Shown: positions 8,500-17,394, numbered from the stretch's first letter. The stretch: 64,000 bases of DNA from Brevibacillus humidisoli (GCF_020923435.1 NZ_CP087263.1:4359970-4423969); one strand, 5' to 3'. Program-made: numbers and translations. The notes: generated from the letters alone by a model not told the origin.

Positions 8500-9474
8500 A
8501 TGCAAACAGGGCCACAAATCTATTTGGATCAAGAGACAGAGCTGCGTCAATCGAGAGGCTGGGCCATATTGCTGGTAGTGGGATACCTGTATCAACTCAT
8601 CTTTGAACTATCGTTGATCCGCTTTACGCCGGGGTCTGACGGTCGTTGGGTTGCCTCCACGCTCCAGGAACCAACACCGCTGATGACCTTGCTGCTGCTG
8701 GTTGGAAGTTCATTCAGTTTGATTGTGGGGTTTGGATTCGTCCGTTCCTTTATCAGAGAACAGGCTGTCGGCAGGAGTCTGCGGCTTCGCTCCACACTGG
8801 ATGGATCCGATGTGCTGTACATGCTGGCATGGCTTCATCTGATAAACACCGTGATGTTGTTCCTATACAGTTTTTTCCTTCCCTATCCGCTCTTTCCCGA
8901 GGGGACGGTCGGAGGCTTGCTGGAGTCGGCATCTTTGCAGCTGTTTATCTTGTTGATCGCCTTCTTCATGTTTCGGGGAAGGGGAGCCCTCATCGGCTTT
9001 TGCCGGCCTCGGAAGATTCGCGGTATGCTGGTCACGCTTGCGGTCATGTTTCTCTTCATCGTGTTTGCTCTTGATGCGTTGTTGACCAATCCCATCGCCG
9101 ATCTGTTCCAGCTGTCGTTGGAATCGGAGCGGGAGCAGGGGATTGAGAGCGAGATTGTGGAAGCGAAAGAGAACCACTGGCTGACTGGCCTGTGGGCTGT
9201 GATGATCATAGGCATCATGGTACCGATTGCCGAGGAAACGATGTATCGCGGTGTCATCCAGACCTACCTGGTGAAGCGATGGGGTGCAGTTGTCGGTATT
9301 TTGCTGACCAGCTTTTGGTTTGCCTTGATTCATATCGATGTCGCCTTATTTGTTCCGCTGTTCGTGATCGGAGTGGGGCTGGGTGTGATTCGCCATCAGT
9401 TCCAGTCACTCTGGGGAGCGATCCTGCTTCACAGCCTGAACAATCTGACAAGTGTGCTCTATTATTATTTCTAG
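8500..9474 (+). CDS. CPBP-family intramembrane metalloprotease
   Basis: A 324-residue membrane protein with about eight hydrophobic segments. The three CPBP (CAAX protease/bacteriocin-processing) motifs are present: E-E-T-M-Y-R with Glu245, Glu246 and Arg250; F-A-L-I-H with His278; and H-S-L-N-N with His311 and Asn315. These residues form the active site in Rce1-like glutamyl intramembrane proteases. The substrate is unknown. The ~50-residue loop between helices before the first motif is rich in Glu. It lies between recR and yaaL, where B. subtilis has no such gene, so it is a lineage-specific insertion in this block. Confidence 0.85.
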   Translation: MQTGPQIYLDQETELRQSRGWAILLVVGYLYQLIFELSLIRFTPGSDGRWVASTLQEPTPLMTLLLLVGSSFSLIVGFGFVRSFIREQAVGRSLRLRSTLDGSDVLYMLAWLHLINTVMLFLYSFFLPYPLFPEGTVGGLLESASLQLFILLIAFFMFRGRGALIGFCRPRKIRGMLVTLAVMFLFIVFALDALLTNPIADLFQLSLESEREQGIESEIVEAKENHWLTGLWAVMIIGIMVPIAEETMYRGVIQTYLVKRWGAVVGILLTSFWFALIHIDVALFVPLFVIGVGLGVIRHQFQSLWGAILLHSLNNLTSVLYYYF

Positions 9475-9532
9475 GTTGGGGCAGACTCCTGGGTGGCTGT
9501 CAGCGGCAAGATCAAAACGGGAGTGAGTTGCG

Positions 9533-9769
9533 ATGAAGTGGTTCATCCGGAACAAGAAGCCAGCAGCGGTAACCGATGAGTGGGCAGACCTGCTGCAATC
9601 GATTGAACAGGCCAGAAAGGACTGGCACTATGCGCAGCATCACGTCAGCTTGTCGGAAGGTAAGGAAGCGATTGACCGAGCTATCTACCATTTGCGGTTG
9701 ACGGAGAAGCGGTACATGTTCCTGTTGGATTGTGCCCGCCGCTATCATCAGATGTGCCGTCAAGCGTAG
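9533..9769 (+). CDS. yaaL: YaaL family protein (DUF2508)
   Basis: A 78-residue helical protein of unknown function. The pattern L-R-L-T-E-K-R-Y-M-F-L-L near residues 55-66 resembles the most conserved part of DUF2508, and the place between recR and bofA is that of yaaL in Bacillales. No signal peptide or membrane segment. It lies 13 bases ahead of bofA and is probably co-transcribed with it. Confidence 0.8.
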   Translation: MKWFIRNKKPAAVTDEWADLLQSIEQARKDWHYAQHHVSLSEGKEAIDRAIYHLRLTEKRYMFLLDCARRYHQMCRQA

Positions 9770-9782
9770 GAGGGATTCCCGG

Positions 9783-10049
9783 ATGCCGATTGAATACGTG
9801 ATTGCCATCGTTATCGCCGGTTTTTTGTTTATTGTTGCGGCCAGCAAGTCGGTCAAAACACCGCTTCGCTGGGTAGGGTTGGCTGCATTAAACTTGGTAA
9901 TCGGGGCGGTGCTGCTGTTTTTCGCCAACCTAGTCGGCGAGATGGCAGGGTTCCACCTTCCAATCAACCCGGTGACAGCCTTGATTGCCGGCTTCCTGCG
10001 ACTGCCAGGATTGGCAGCGTTGGTGATGATCAAACTGTTTATGATGTGA
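9783..10049 (+). CDS. bofA: BofA, regulator of pro-sigma-K processing
   Basis: An 88-residue membrane protein with two to three hydrophobic segments (about 1-20, 30-50 and 60-85), the usual BofA length. The ending I-N-P-V-T-A-L-I-A-G-F-L-R-L-P-G matches the conserved BofA C-terminal region. In B. subtilis BofA, with SpoIVFA, holds the SpoIVFB protease inactive in the outer forespore membrane until a forespore signal arrives. The frame is open further upstream, but AGGAGGG at 9769-9775 precedes ATG 9783. Confidence 0.9.
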   Translation: MPIEYVIAIVIAGFLFIVAASKSVKTPLRWVGLAALNLVIGAVLLFFANLVGEMAGFHLPINPVTALIAGFLRLPGLAALVMIKLFMM

Positions 10050-10061
10050 TGCCCAACGGTG

Positions 10062-10577
10062 TCAACCGTCTGTTTGCAGAAAAGCGATGCTCCCTTGTTC
10101 GTACCGTACCCGGCAGTGTCCAGGCTGACGGTACGTGAGCAACAGCGCAGACAACCGCGGGATGATGAAGACGACAGATCCGATTGCCAGTGTAACCCCA
10201 TAAGAAAAGGGAAGCCAGGCAAACAGGAAAGCTGAGGTGAGGACGCTCCCCAGCGTGACAGTCGCTTCCGCACGGCGAAAAAAGGAGAGCGAGACAGGAT
10301 AGGTTGTACCAGCCCCCCACCAGACGGAAAACAGAGCGTCAGGTGATGTTTTTACCTGTTCTGAAGCCGTGTAGACATAAAAGCGAAACAGCAGGTGATG
10401 GACAATTGGGAGAACGGCGAGTATGGACAGAGAAAATAACAGCTCCCAAGAGTCTGACACAGGCAGGGCAAAGACGATCAGGCCTGCCGCCAGTCCGGCA
10501 AGCTGCAGCAGAACGCCGGGCCACCGCCAGCGAAAACGGGATAGCAGCTTATAGCTATAGATGGTCTGCTCTTTCAT
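10062..10577 (-). CDS. Uncharacterised four-helix membrane protein
   Basis: A 171-residue protein not recognised as any named family. It shows four hydrophobic segments (about residues 18-37, 45-65, 105-125, 128-148) and a short soluble end. An AAAGGAGG ribosome site precedes the ATG, which supports that it is real. It is the only gene on the reverse strand in the first 22 kb and converges on bofA with 12 bases between stop codons. No function is proposed. Confidence 0.65.
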   Translation of the reverse strand: MKEQTIYSYKLLSRFRWRWPGVLLQLAGLAAGLIVFALPVSDSWELLFSLSILAVLPIVHHLLFRFYVYTASEQVKTSPDALFSVWWGAGTTYPVSLSFFRRAEATVTLGSVLTSAFLFAWLPFSYGVTLAIGSVVFIIPRLSALLLTYRQPGHCRVRYEQGSIAFLQTDG

Positions 10578-10806
10578 GGCAGGCCTCCTTTTTTATGATG
10601 AGAACTAGACAGCAGCTAGCGAGGTTACGCACTTTTTTCATAGGATGATCCTGTTCTGTGTTATACAGATCACACCTAAGTCTAATCTATATTATACGTT
10701 TGGCTGATAGAGTCGAACATAGGGAGAGTCGGGCCAATGATGTGATGGGTTGACGGTTTATGGGAAAGATAAACGAGTCAAGCCGGAATCAAGAGGGGGA
10801 TAGAGC

Positions 10807-11856
10807 GTGTATGTGAACGAGCTTCTCCTGCTATGTGACCAAGAAGAAAGGCGAGGTGCAGAACCGATACGAGAGCAGCTGATCGAGAAAGGGCTGTTTC
10901 AGGCGGCAGCCAAGTGGGACGAGCCGGTCGCTGGCCTACTCATTGACGAGCCGGTGGATCAGTCCGTTCTCTTTGCCACGGTCAAGCACTTATTGGATAC
11001 CGGGCGCAGTGGTAATCATCCGCTGCTGCTGTTAGTCCTGGGCGATATGGTGCCTTATGGCTTTGCCAGCCAACTGACAGAGCGCTTTGCCGGGCATTCC
11101 GTAGAAGTGGTGAGGCTGGTTCTGCTGGCCGACGGAGACCGTGCCGTTCTCGGGGGCGATCCTTACGGCGTCTGGCTGCATCGGCTGCGTCATCGGCTGG
11201 CTGACTGCCGTATCGTATCTCTTGTTTGTCGACTTGTCGAAGCAGATGAGGTATCTCGTGCTCTCGTGCAGTTTTTGGCGCTAAAACAGCGGTTCTTCTA
11301 CCGAATGGCACAGCACTGTGATCGTACAGGTGCCCGTTTTGAACAGGTAGCGCAGGGGATCGGGATGGACCGCCGTGTAGGTCAGCAGTGGCTGCTGCCC
11401 TCCTTTTCCCGTACAGATGCGTTGTTGCTGCAGGTGGAACGCTGGTTGCTGCGGCAGTTGAAACAAGTTTGGCAGAAAACGAACCTCTCACACATCGCCA
11501 TCTGGGGCGATCCAACACCCTATCCGCGGTTGATCCAACAACTGCTGCAGACGAAGCAGGTACATGTCACGTATAGGCTTGCCCGACAAAAGCCGAACAA
11601 TCTACCGGCAGGATGGAAAAGAGTTTCCACCCCATTGGAAGCGCTGGATCAAGCCCACCTGCTACTGATCCTGGAAGCGGACCCATCCGTATGCGAGCTG
11701 GACCTGGGAGAACTGGTCCGACGGATGCAGGAGCCGACAGTAATCGACACGTGTGCCTGTTATCCTCTTGCGGAGGCGGAAGCGTATCGGCTGATGTATC
11801 GAACATTTGGTCAAAACACGAACGTTTGGAATGCAACTGCTTATAATAGGATATAA
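10807..11856 (+). CDS. Degenerate UDP-glucose/GDP-mannose dehydrogenase-like protein (probable pseudoenzyme)
   Basis: A 349-residue protein. Residues ~155-195 (F-L-A-L-K-Q-R-F-F...A-R-F-E-Q-V-A-Q-G-I-G-M-D) follow the central dimerisation domain of UDP-glucose dehydrogenases. The C-terminal third contains T-P-L-E-A-L-D-Q-A-H-L-L-L-I-L and P-T-V-I-D-T-C, like the UDP-binding domain. The N-terminal nucleotide-binding glycine motif is absent, and the G-Y-G-G-S-C-F-P-K-D motif with the catalytic cysteine is not found. The protein therefore looks non-catalytic. It starts at GTG 10807 behind AGAGGGGGA and lies 33 bases before csfB. Role unknown; a scaffold or sugar-nucleotide sensor in sporulation is only a guess from position. 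Confidence 0.65.
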   Translation: MYVNELLLLCDQEERRGAEPIREQLIEKGLFQAAAKWDEPVAGLLIDEPVDQSVLFATVKHLLDTGRSGNHPLLLLVLGDMVPYGFASQLTERFAGHSVEVVRLVLLADGDRAVLGGDPYGVWLHRLRHRLADCRIVSLVCRLVEADEVSRALVQFLALKQRFFYRMAQHCDRTGARFEQVAQGIGMDRRVGQQWLLPSFSRTDALLLQVERWLLRQLKQVWQKTNLSHIAIWGDPTPYPRLIQQLLQTKQVHVTYRLARQKPNNLPAGWKRVSTPLEALDQAHLLLILEADPSVCELDLGELVRRMQEPTVIDTCACYPLAEAEAYRLMYRTFGQNTNVWNATAYNRI

Positions 11857-11889
11857 TGGTTGGTAGATTACGGAAGGGTGGACGTAACG

Positions 11890-12072
11890 ATGGACCGATC
11901 TAGTCAGCGCTGCATCGTCTGTGGAGAAGAACGGGCTGTCGGCATCGCCATATGGCAGCAGTTCATCTGTTATCCCTGTGAACAGGAGATGGTGAAGACA
12001 GACGTTATGGACGAGAAATACCCCTTCTTCATCAAGCAAATGCGACAGATCTGGCTAAAACAGAATGCGTAA
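11890..12072 (+). CDS. csfB: Anti-sigma-G factor Gin (CsfB)
   Basis: A 60-residue protein with two CxxC pairs, Cys8/Cys11 and Cys27/Cys30, that form the zinc-binding knuckle of Gin. The F-I-C-Y-P-C-E segment matches B. subtilis CsfB (F-I-C-L-D-C-E). Gin holds sigma-G (and sigma-E) inactive until engulfment is complete. The frame is open to 11860, but GGAAGGG precedes ATG 11890 at good distance. It keeps the bofA-csfB-tmk gene neighbourhood of Bacillales. Confidence 0.88.
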   Translation: MDRSSQRCIVCGEERAVGIAIWQQFICYPCEQEMVKTDVMDEKYPFFIKQMRQIWLKQNA

Positions 12073-12103
12073 GCTGCCTGTCTGATCATGCAGCGCCACA
12101 AGA

Positions 12104-12143
12104 GGCATCCGCTATCGTATAGCAGATGCCCTTTTGCTTTTTG
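12104..12143 (+). terminator. Terminator after csfB
   Basis: GGCATC-C-GCTAT and ATAGC-A-GATGCC form a long hairpin with a 3-base loop and one internal mismatch, followed by CTTTTGCTTTTT. Confidence 0.75.
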
Positions 12144-12168
12144 ATATCCATGTTACAATAGGGTATAT

Positions 12169-13665
12169 ATGAAAAAAGGACGTGAACGACGGTTGCAGAG
12201 CGGAGATGCCTTTTGGGAGAGACAACGGTGTGCGCCGCTGTATCAGGCGCTGATCCAACACGCCGAGCGGCGGCCGCATCCTTTCCACGTTCCCGGACAC
12301 AAGATGGGGCGAAGCTTTGATCAGGAGGCAAAACAACAGTATTTGCCGCTTCTCCCCCTCGATCTGACAGAGATCAGTGGATTGGACGACCTGCACCAGC
12401 CGGAGGGTGTGATCGCAGAGGCACAAGCACTGGCGGCAGAGGCGTACGGAGCGGAAGAGACCCGCTTTCTTGTCGGCGGTACGACTGCTGGCAACATCGC
12501 CTTGATCCTCGCTGTCTGCAGGCCAGGAGAAAAAATCGTGATCCAGCGCAATTGCCACAAGTCAGTCTATCACGGAATCATTCTCGCCAGGGCCAAACCG
12601 ATCTACGTAGTACCTGCTGTTGATCCGGCAACAGGTGTCGCGGCCGGACTGCGGCGGGAGGATGTGGAGAGGACGCTGCAGGAACATCCCGACGCCAAAG
12701 CTGTTTTCTTGACCAACCCTACCTATTACGGCATGGGCATCGACCTGCGCAGGATGGCGGCAGTAGTCCATCGGTTCGGGATCCCGCTATTGGTAGACGA
12801 AGCTCACGGCAGCCATTTTGGATTTCACCCGGAATTGCCTGATTCGGCTATGGGCAGCGGAGCAGACGCGTCCGTCCAATCCACACACAAGATGGGGACA
12901 GCGATGACAATGTGCTCGATGCTTCATCTGAGAGGGGAGCGGATTAACCGCAGTCGCCTCTACCAGGCGTTGGGGATGATTCAGTCATCCAGCCCCTCTT
13001 ATCCGCTGCTGGCTTCACTTGATCTGGCCCGCAGGCATATGCTGATAGAGGGAGCGAAGGAACTGGATCGGGTACTGCCGCTATTGAAGCGATTGAGGGA
13101 ACGGTTGGCTTCACTTGCCTGGCTTGCACTGCCTCAGCTTACCGAGAACGGCGTCTATACCACACTCGATCCGCTAAAACTAATGCTTGATCTGCGCACG
13201 GAAGCCTTGACCGGGTACCAACTGCAGCAGATCTTGGAGCAGTATGCGATTTTTCCGGAACTGACTTCCTCCCAACACGTATTACTAGCTGCTTCGACAG
13301 GAACTTCCCCGGAGGACGTCGAAAGAGTATGGCAAGTACTTGAGAGTATCGACCTCCCGCCATCCAGCGGAGGATATCGGATAAGACAGACAGGGGGCGT
13401 TCTATCCTCCTGGTTCCTGCGGGAACAGGTGATGGCGATGCACGAGGCGCTTGACGCCGATCGCTTCCCGATCCCGCTCGAAGAATCGGAAGGTCGTATC
13501 GCCGGTGAGATGGTGATCCCTTACCCACCGGGCATCCCCCTGCTCGTACCGGGTGAGCGGATCGATCAGCAGGCGCTGCAGTGGCTGCTTGCGCTTAAGC
13601 GGCAGAAGATACGTTTTCACGGTGTACACGACCCGTCACTGACAACGATACAGATCGTCACTTGA
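12169..13665 (+). CDS. yaaO: Orn/Lys/Arg decarboxylase-family PLP enzyme (YaaO-like)
   Basis: A 498-residue fold-type I PLP enzyme of the short decarboxylase group. Visible are H-V-P-G-H-K-M-G (~residue 41), G-G-T-T-A-G-N-I-A-L for phosphate binding, D-E-A-H-G-S-H-F-G-F-H with the PLP aspartate, and S-T-H-K with Schiff-base Lys241. A C-terminal domain follows. The family decarboxylates arginine, lysine or ornithine to the amine; which substrate is used cannot be told from sequence. A TGTTACAAT extended -10 lies at 12151-12159, so the untranslated leader would be very short. It stands 12 bases before tmk. Confidence 0.85.
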   Translation: MKKGRERRLQSGDAFWERQRCAPLYQALIQHAERRPHPFHVPGHKMGRSFDQEAKQQYLPLLPLDLTEISGLDDLHQPEGVIAEAQALAAEAYGAEETRFLVGGTTAGNIALILAVCRPGEKIVIQRNCHKSVYHGIILARAKPIYVVPAVDPATGVAAGLRREDVERTLQEHPDAKAVFLTNPTYYGMGIDLRRMAAVVHRFGIPLLVDEAHGSHFGFHPELPDSAMGSGADASVQSTHKMGTAMTMCSMLHLRGERINRSRLYQALGMIQSSSPSYPLLASLDLARRHMLIEGAKELDRVLPLLKRLRERLASLAWLALPQLTENGVYTTLDPLKLMLDLRTEALTGYQLQQILEQYAIFPELTSSQHVLLAASTGTSPEDVERVWQVLESIDLPPSSGGYRIRQTGGVLSSWFLREQVMAMHEALDADRFPIPLEESEGRIAGEMVIPYPPGIPLLVPGERIDQQALQWLLALKRQKIRFHGVHDPSLTTIQIVT

Positions 13666-13677
13666 GGAGGTACCTTT

Positions 13678-14331
13678 TTGACCGGATTGTTTATTACATT
13701 TGAAGGACCAGACGGAGCAGGAAAGACGACACAGGTAGAGGCCTTTTCCCGGGGATTGCGGCAAAAAGGGTACGATGTACTGGTGACGAGGGAACCCGGC
13801 GGTACTCCGATCAGTGACAAAATCAGGTCGCTTTTGTTGGACCCCGCACATACAGAGATGACCGATGCGACGGAGGTGCTGCTCTACGCCGCCTCACGCG
13901 CCCAGCACGTGCAGGAAAAAGTGATCCCGGCGCTGCAGAGCGGCAGGATCGTGGTCTGCGATCGTTTTGTCGACGCCAGTATCGCCTACCAGGGCTATGG
14001 ACTGGGGCTGCCGGTTGACATAATCGCGGAGATCAACCGGTTTGCTACAGCAGGATTAAAGCCCGATCGGACGTATCTATTAGATCTCTCCGTATCAGAG
14101 GGGCGCTCGCGACTGGGACGGCGAGACGGACTGGACCGGATCGAGCAAAAAGGTGAGGATTACCATCAACGTGTCAGAGATGGCTTTCAGCACATCGCAC
14201 GCCAGCACCCTGAGAGAATTCGGCTGGTTGATGCCGATCGCTCTATAGATGAAGTTCATGAGGAGATTATGGCCGATTTTTGGGAATGGCAGATTGCAAA
14301 TCATGTAAGGAGAAAGGGTGAGATGGGATGA
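13678..14331 (+). CDS. tmk: Thymidylate kinase
   Basis: A 217-residue kinase that converts dTMP to dTDP. P-loop G-P-D-G-A-G-K-T lies at residues 10-17; the D-R-F motif (V-C-D-R-F-V-D-A-S) and a lid segment (R-L-G-R-R-D-G-L-D-R-I-E) are present. The start is TTG at 13678, fixed by the GAGGAGG site at 13664-13670 and by the conserved F-I-T-F-E-G beginning. The stop overlaps the darA start by four bases, so translation is probably coupled. Confidence 0.96.
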   Translation: MTGLFITFEGPDGAGKTTQVEAFSRGLRQKGYDVLVTREPGGTPISDKIRSLLLDPAHTEMTDATEVLLYAASRAQHVQEKVIPALQSGRIVVCDRFVDASIAYQGYGLGLPVDIIAEINRFATAGLKPDRTYLLDLSVSEGRSRLGRRDGLDRIEQKGEDYHQRVRDGFQHIARQHPERIRLVDADRSIDEVHEEIMADFWEWQIANHVRRKGEMG

Positions 14332-14657
14332 AGATGATTGTCGCGGTGGTGCAGGACAAAGACAGCGGACGGCTGTCGCAAGCGTTGGTCAAAAATGGTT
14401 TTCGTGCAACGAAACTGGCTAGTACCGGCGGTTTTATGCGAGCAGGCAACACGACCTTTCTGGTCGGTACCGAGGATGAACAGGTGTCCGAAGTGATGGA
14501 TATCATCAAACAAAGCTGCAAGTCGCGCAAGCAGATGGTCACACCCGTATCTCCGCTCGGCAGTGCGGTTGACTCGTTTTTACCGTATCCGGTTGAAGTA
14601 CAGGTAGGCGGAGCGGCAGTGTTTGTGCTGGATGTGGAACAATTCCATTCGTATTAG
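14328..14657 (+). CDS. darA: Cyclic di-AMP receptor DarA (PII-like)
   Basis: A 109-residue PII-like protein with the conserved opening M-K-M-I-V-A-V-V-Q-D-K-D and the loop segments L-A-S-T-G-G-F-M-R-A-G-N-T-T-F-L of the YaaQ/DarA family. DarA trimers bind c-di-AMP; the downstream target is not known. It overlaps tmk (ATGA). Confidence 0.94.
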   Translation: MKMIVAVVQDKDSGRLSQALVKNGFRATKLASTGGFMRAGNTTFLVGTEDEQVSEVMDIIKQSCKSRKQMVTPVSPLGSAVDSFLPYPVEVQVGGAAVFVLDVEQFHSY

Positions 14658-14675
14658 GCAGCATCTGACGGGGGT

Positions 14676-15128
14676 ATGGAGATGAAAATCGGGGAACGGC
14701 TGCAGCCCACATTTGACACGTTCAAAGGTGCGGATCTCAAGAAGGCGGCGCAGGTGGACAAACTCTCGTTTGGCGACCTGGTCAAAAGCGAACACCAACG
14801 TTTGTCGCAAGAACGGCTTAACCAGCTTTTGCAAGAAATAGACAAGCAGGCTCAACTGCTTGCTCGCTCCCGTTCTGTCCGCGACTTTTACGCGTACAAA
14901 AACCTGGTCAAACGCTTTATGGAAGAAGCGGTGAAATACGGTGTCGCGTTGGAGGATCGCCGGGGTGTCAACCGTCGGGGGAGAAGCCGCCTGTACAAGA
15001 TCGTCAAACAGGTGGACGAGCAGTTGCTCCTGCTGGCGGACGAGCTGTTGGAGGAACAGGGTGCGACAATCGACCTCCTGGCTCGCATCGGCGAAATCCG
15101 TGGAATGCTGATCAATCTCTACTTTTAG
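14676..15128 (+). CDS. yaaR: YaaR family protein (DUF327)
   Basis: A 150-residue, mostly helical, charged protein of the YaaR family. The Y-A-Y-K-N-L-V-K-R-F-M segment and the C-terminal I-G-E-I-R-G-M-L-I-N-L-Y are the conserved parts. No membrane segment. Function is not established. It sits between darA and holB as in B. subtilis. An in-frame ATG at 14682 is an alternative start. Confidence 0.9.
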   Translation: MEMKIGERLQPTFDTFKGADLKKAAQVDKLSFGDLVKSEHQRLSQERLNQLLQEIDKQAQLLARSRSVRDFYAYKNLVKRFMEEAVKYGVALEDRRGVNRRGRSRLYKIVKQVDEQLLLLADELLEEQGATIDLLARIGEIRGMLINLYF

Positions 15129-15132
15129 GTGA

Positions 15133-16119
15133 ATGGATATGACTTGGAGCCAAATCACGGAACAACCGCGGGTAACGGATCTGCTGCAGGCAAGCCTGAC
15201 GAACGATCGGTTGGCCCACGCCTATTTGTTTACAGGGCCGCGGGGGACGGGCAAGATGCGCATTGCGATGCACCTGGCCAAATCGATCTTTTGCCGCCAG
15301 CATTCCCACGATGCATGTGAGCAATGCGTCAACTGCCAGCGGATCTCAGGAGGCAATCATCCCGACGTATTCGTGGTCCGACCGGATGGAGCCTCGATCA
15401 AGATCGATCAGATCAGGGCTTTGCAGAAAGAGATGACCATGCGTTCACTGGAGTCCCCACACAAGGTGTACGTGATCGAACACGTAGACAAGATGACGGT
15501 CCAAGCTGCCAACAGTTTACTGAAGTTTCTGGAGGAACCACCCAAAGGGGTGGTGGCTATCCTGCTTACGGAAAACAGTCATGCACTGCTTCCAACCATT
15601 CTCTCCCGCTGTCAAATCATCCCGTTTTCCCCGCTGCCGGTTGAACTTCTGGCTTCACAGTTGATCGCCGAAGGGATCCCGTCCGGTATGGCCCATCTGG
15701 CTTGTCAAATAACGACACAACTGGATGAAGCGAGGGAACTTAGCCAATCAGATTGGTTTGCACAGCTTCGAAACGAAGTGATACAATTGTCACAGGACTG
15801 TAAACAACGCGGCTCTTACGCGCTGTATTCGATACAAGAACTTTTTGTCAAGAATGAGAGATTGAAAGAGGAACTGCCACTATTTCTGGATATGCTCATC
15901 TTATGGCTGCGCGACGTTCTCTATGTGCAGGTAGGTCGCCATGCGCAGTTGATATACAGAGATCAACAGGATATGCTGGAGCGTCAGGCTTATGTCTGGA
16001 CCCAGGCGGAACTTATGCAGGGGATCGGACTAGCCATGGATACGAGAAATCGGATCGAGCGTAACGCGAATCCACAGTTGGCGTTGGAACGGCTGGTTCT
16101 TCAACTCCAGGGGGGATAA
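15133..16119 (+). CDS. holB: DNA polymerase III delta' subunit
   Basis: A 328-residue clamp-loader subunit. G-P-R-G-T-G-K-M replaces the usual G-K-T, a degenerate Walker A normal for delta', which does not hydrolyse ATP. Zinc cysteines (C-E-Q-C-V-N-C), N-S-L-L-K-F-L-E-E-P-P and the S-R-C motif follow. It completes the gamma/tau-delta-delta' loader with DnaX. The start codon lies 4 bases after the yaaR stop; ATG 15139 is a possible alternative. Confidence 0.95.
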   Translation: MDMTWSQITEQPRVTDLLQASLTNDRLAHAYLFTGPRGTGKMRIAMHLAKSIFCRQHSHDACEQCVNCQRISGGNHPDVFVVRPDGASIKIDQIRALQKEMTMRSLESPHKVYVIEHVDKMTVQAANSLLKFLEEPPKGVVAILLTENSHALLPTILSRCQIIPFSPLPVELLASQLIAEGIPSGMAHLACQITTQLDEARELSQSDWFAQLRNEVIQLSQDCKQRGSYALYSIQELFVKNERLKEELPLFLDMLILWLRDVLYVQVGRHAQLIYRDQQDMLERQAYVWTQAELMQGIGLAMDTRNRIERNANPQLALERLVLQLQGG

Positions 16120-16122
16120 CCT

Positions 16123-16923
16123 TTGTATGAAGTGGTAGGTGTTCGCTTCAAGAAAGCAGGCAAGATCTATTATTTTGATCCGGCAGGTTTGCCGGTTGAG
16201 AAAGAATGTCATGTGATTGTCGAGACGGCACGCGGGATTGAGTACGGCAAAGTGGTGATCGGCAAGAAGCAGGTAGGCGAGTCGGATGTGGTTCTGCCGC
16301 TGAAAAAAGTAATCCGGGTGGCCAATGAAAGCGACGCCAGCCAGGTAGACGATAATAAACAGGCGGCGAAACAAGCATTCAAGATCTGCCAGACGAAAAT
16401 ACAGGAGCACAAACTGGAGATGAAGCTGGTCGATGTGGAATACACATTTGACCGCAACAAGATCATCTTTTACTTTACGGCTGACGGCCGGGTCGATTTC
16501 CGGGAACTGGTGAAAGACCTCGCTTCCGTATTCCGTACGCGCATCGAACTAAGACAGATCGGTGTGCGGGATGAAGCGAAAATGCTGGGTGGGATTGGTC
16601 CGTGTGGCCGCTTGCTCTGCTGCTCCACCTTCCTCGGGGACTTCGAGCCAGTCTCCATCAAGATGGCAAAAGATCAAAGCTTGTCCCTTAACCCAGCCAA
16701 GATTTCCGGGCTGTGTGGTCGACTGATGTGCTGTCTCAAATACGAAAATGACAATTACGAGAGTGCAAAAGAAGAGCTGCCAGACGTCGGGACATCTGTG
16801 ATGACCCAGATGGGCTCAGGTCGGGTTGTCAGCGTGAATCTGCTCGATCGGCTGGTACAGGTAGAATTGTCGGAAGCAAACCGGGTGATGGAGTTTGCAT
16901 TGGATGAGATTGTGACCGGATAA
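16123..16923 (+). CDS. ricT: RicT (YaaT), regulator of sporulation and competence
   Basis: A 266-residue PSP1-domain protein. The C-terminal half contains G-P-C-G-R-L-L-C-C-S and C-G-R-L-M-C-C-L-K-Y, whose cysteines help hold Fe-S clusters in the RicAFT complex. Similarity to B. subtilis YaaT is very high (V-G-V-R-F-K-K-A-G-K-I-Y-Y-F-D-P at the N-terminus). RicT with RicA and RicF speeds Spo0A phosphorylation and assists RNase Y in mRNA processing. Start TTG 16123 follows AGGGGGGAT and matches the family N-terminus. Confidence 0.95.
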   Translation: MYEVVGVRFKKAGKIYYFDPAGLPVEKECHVIVETARGIEYGKVVIGKKQVGESDVVLPLKKVIRVANESDASQVDDNKQAAKQAFKICQTKIQEHKLEMKLVDVEYTFDRNKIIFYFTADGRVDFRELVKDLASVFRTRIELRQIGVRDEAKMLGGIGPCGRLLCCSTFLGDFEPVSIKMAKDQSLSLNPAKISGLCGRLMCCLKYENDNYESAKEELPDVGTSVMTQMGSGRVVSVNLLDRLVQVELSEANRVMEFALDEIVTG

Positions 16924-16969
16924 AACCAGAGAATAAGAGAGGCACAGGCAAGCGGGATGGGGTGGTGAA

Positions 16970-17350
16970 GTGGATAAGCGGGAGATATTTGAGAAGATGG
17001 CCAGTATTGAGGAGAGAATTGGCGAGCTCTATCAGGAAGTTGGCGAGTTGAAAAACGTGATTGTCACGTTGATCGAAGAAAACGGCCAACTGCAGTTGGA
17101 AAACGAGCATCTGCGCAACCGGTTGAACGGCAAACCGTCCAAACCGACTCCAAAGCAGCCACAGACGGACCCGAATCAGTCGAAAAAGGCGCCAGATGGC
17201 AGGGGGAAAGTGGTCGGTGAAGGCTACGACAACCTGGCCCGCCTTTATGCCGAAGGGTTCCATATATGCAATATCCACTACGGTAGTCTGCGTAAAGAAG
17301 GGGACTGCTTGTTTTGCCTCTCGTTCTTGAGTGGAGTGATTCAAAAATAG
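16970..17350 (+). CDS. yabA: Replication initiation control protein YabA
   Basis: A 126-residue protein: N-terminal leucine-zipper coiled coil (about 5-60), a Pro/Lys/Gln-rich linker and a C-terminal zinc site H-I-C-N-I-H...C-L-F-C. YabA binds DnaA and the DnaN clamp and prevents over-initiation of replication. GTG start at 16970 with GGGGTGG upstream. A terminator follows. Confidence 0.93.
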   Translation: MDKREIFEKMASIEERIGELYQEVGELKNVIVTLIEENGQLQLENEHLRNRLNGKPSKPTPKQPQTDPNQSKKAPDGRGKVVGEGYDNLARLYAEGFHICNIHYGSLRKEGDCLFCLSFLSGVIQK

Positions 17351-17354
17351 CAAG

Positions 17355-17394
17355 AAGCGACCTCGTCTCACGTACCGGACCAGGTCGCTTTTTT
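17355..17394 (+). terminator. Terminator after yabA
   Basis: AAGCGACCT (17355-17363) and AGGTCGCTT (17382-17390) are perfect complements, with a T run after them. Confidence 0.85.
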
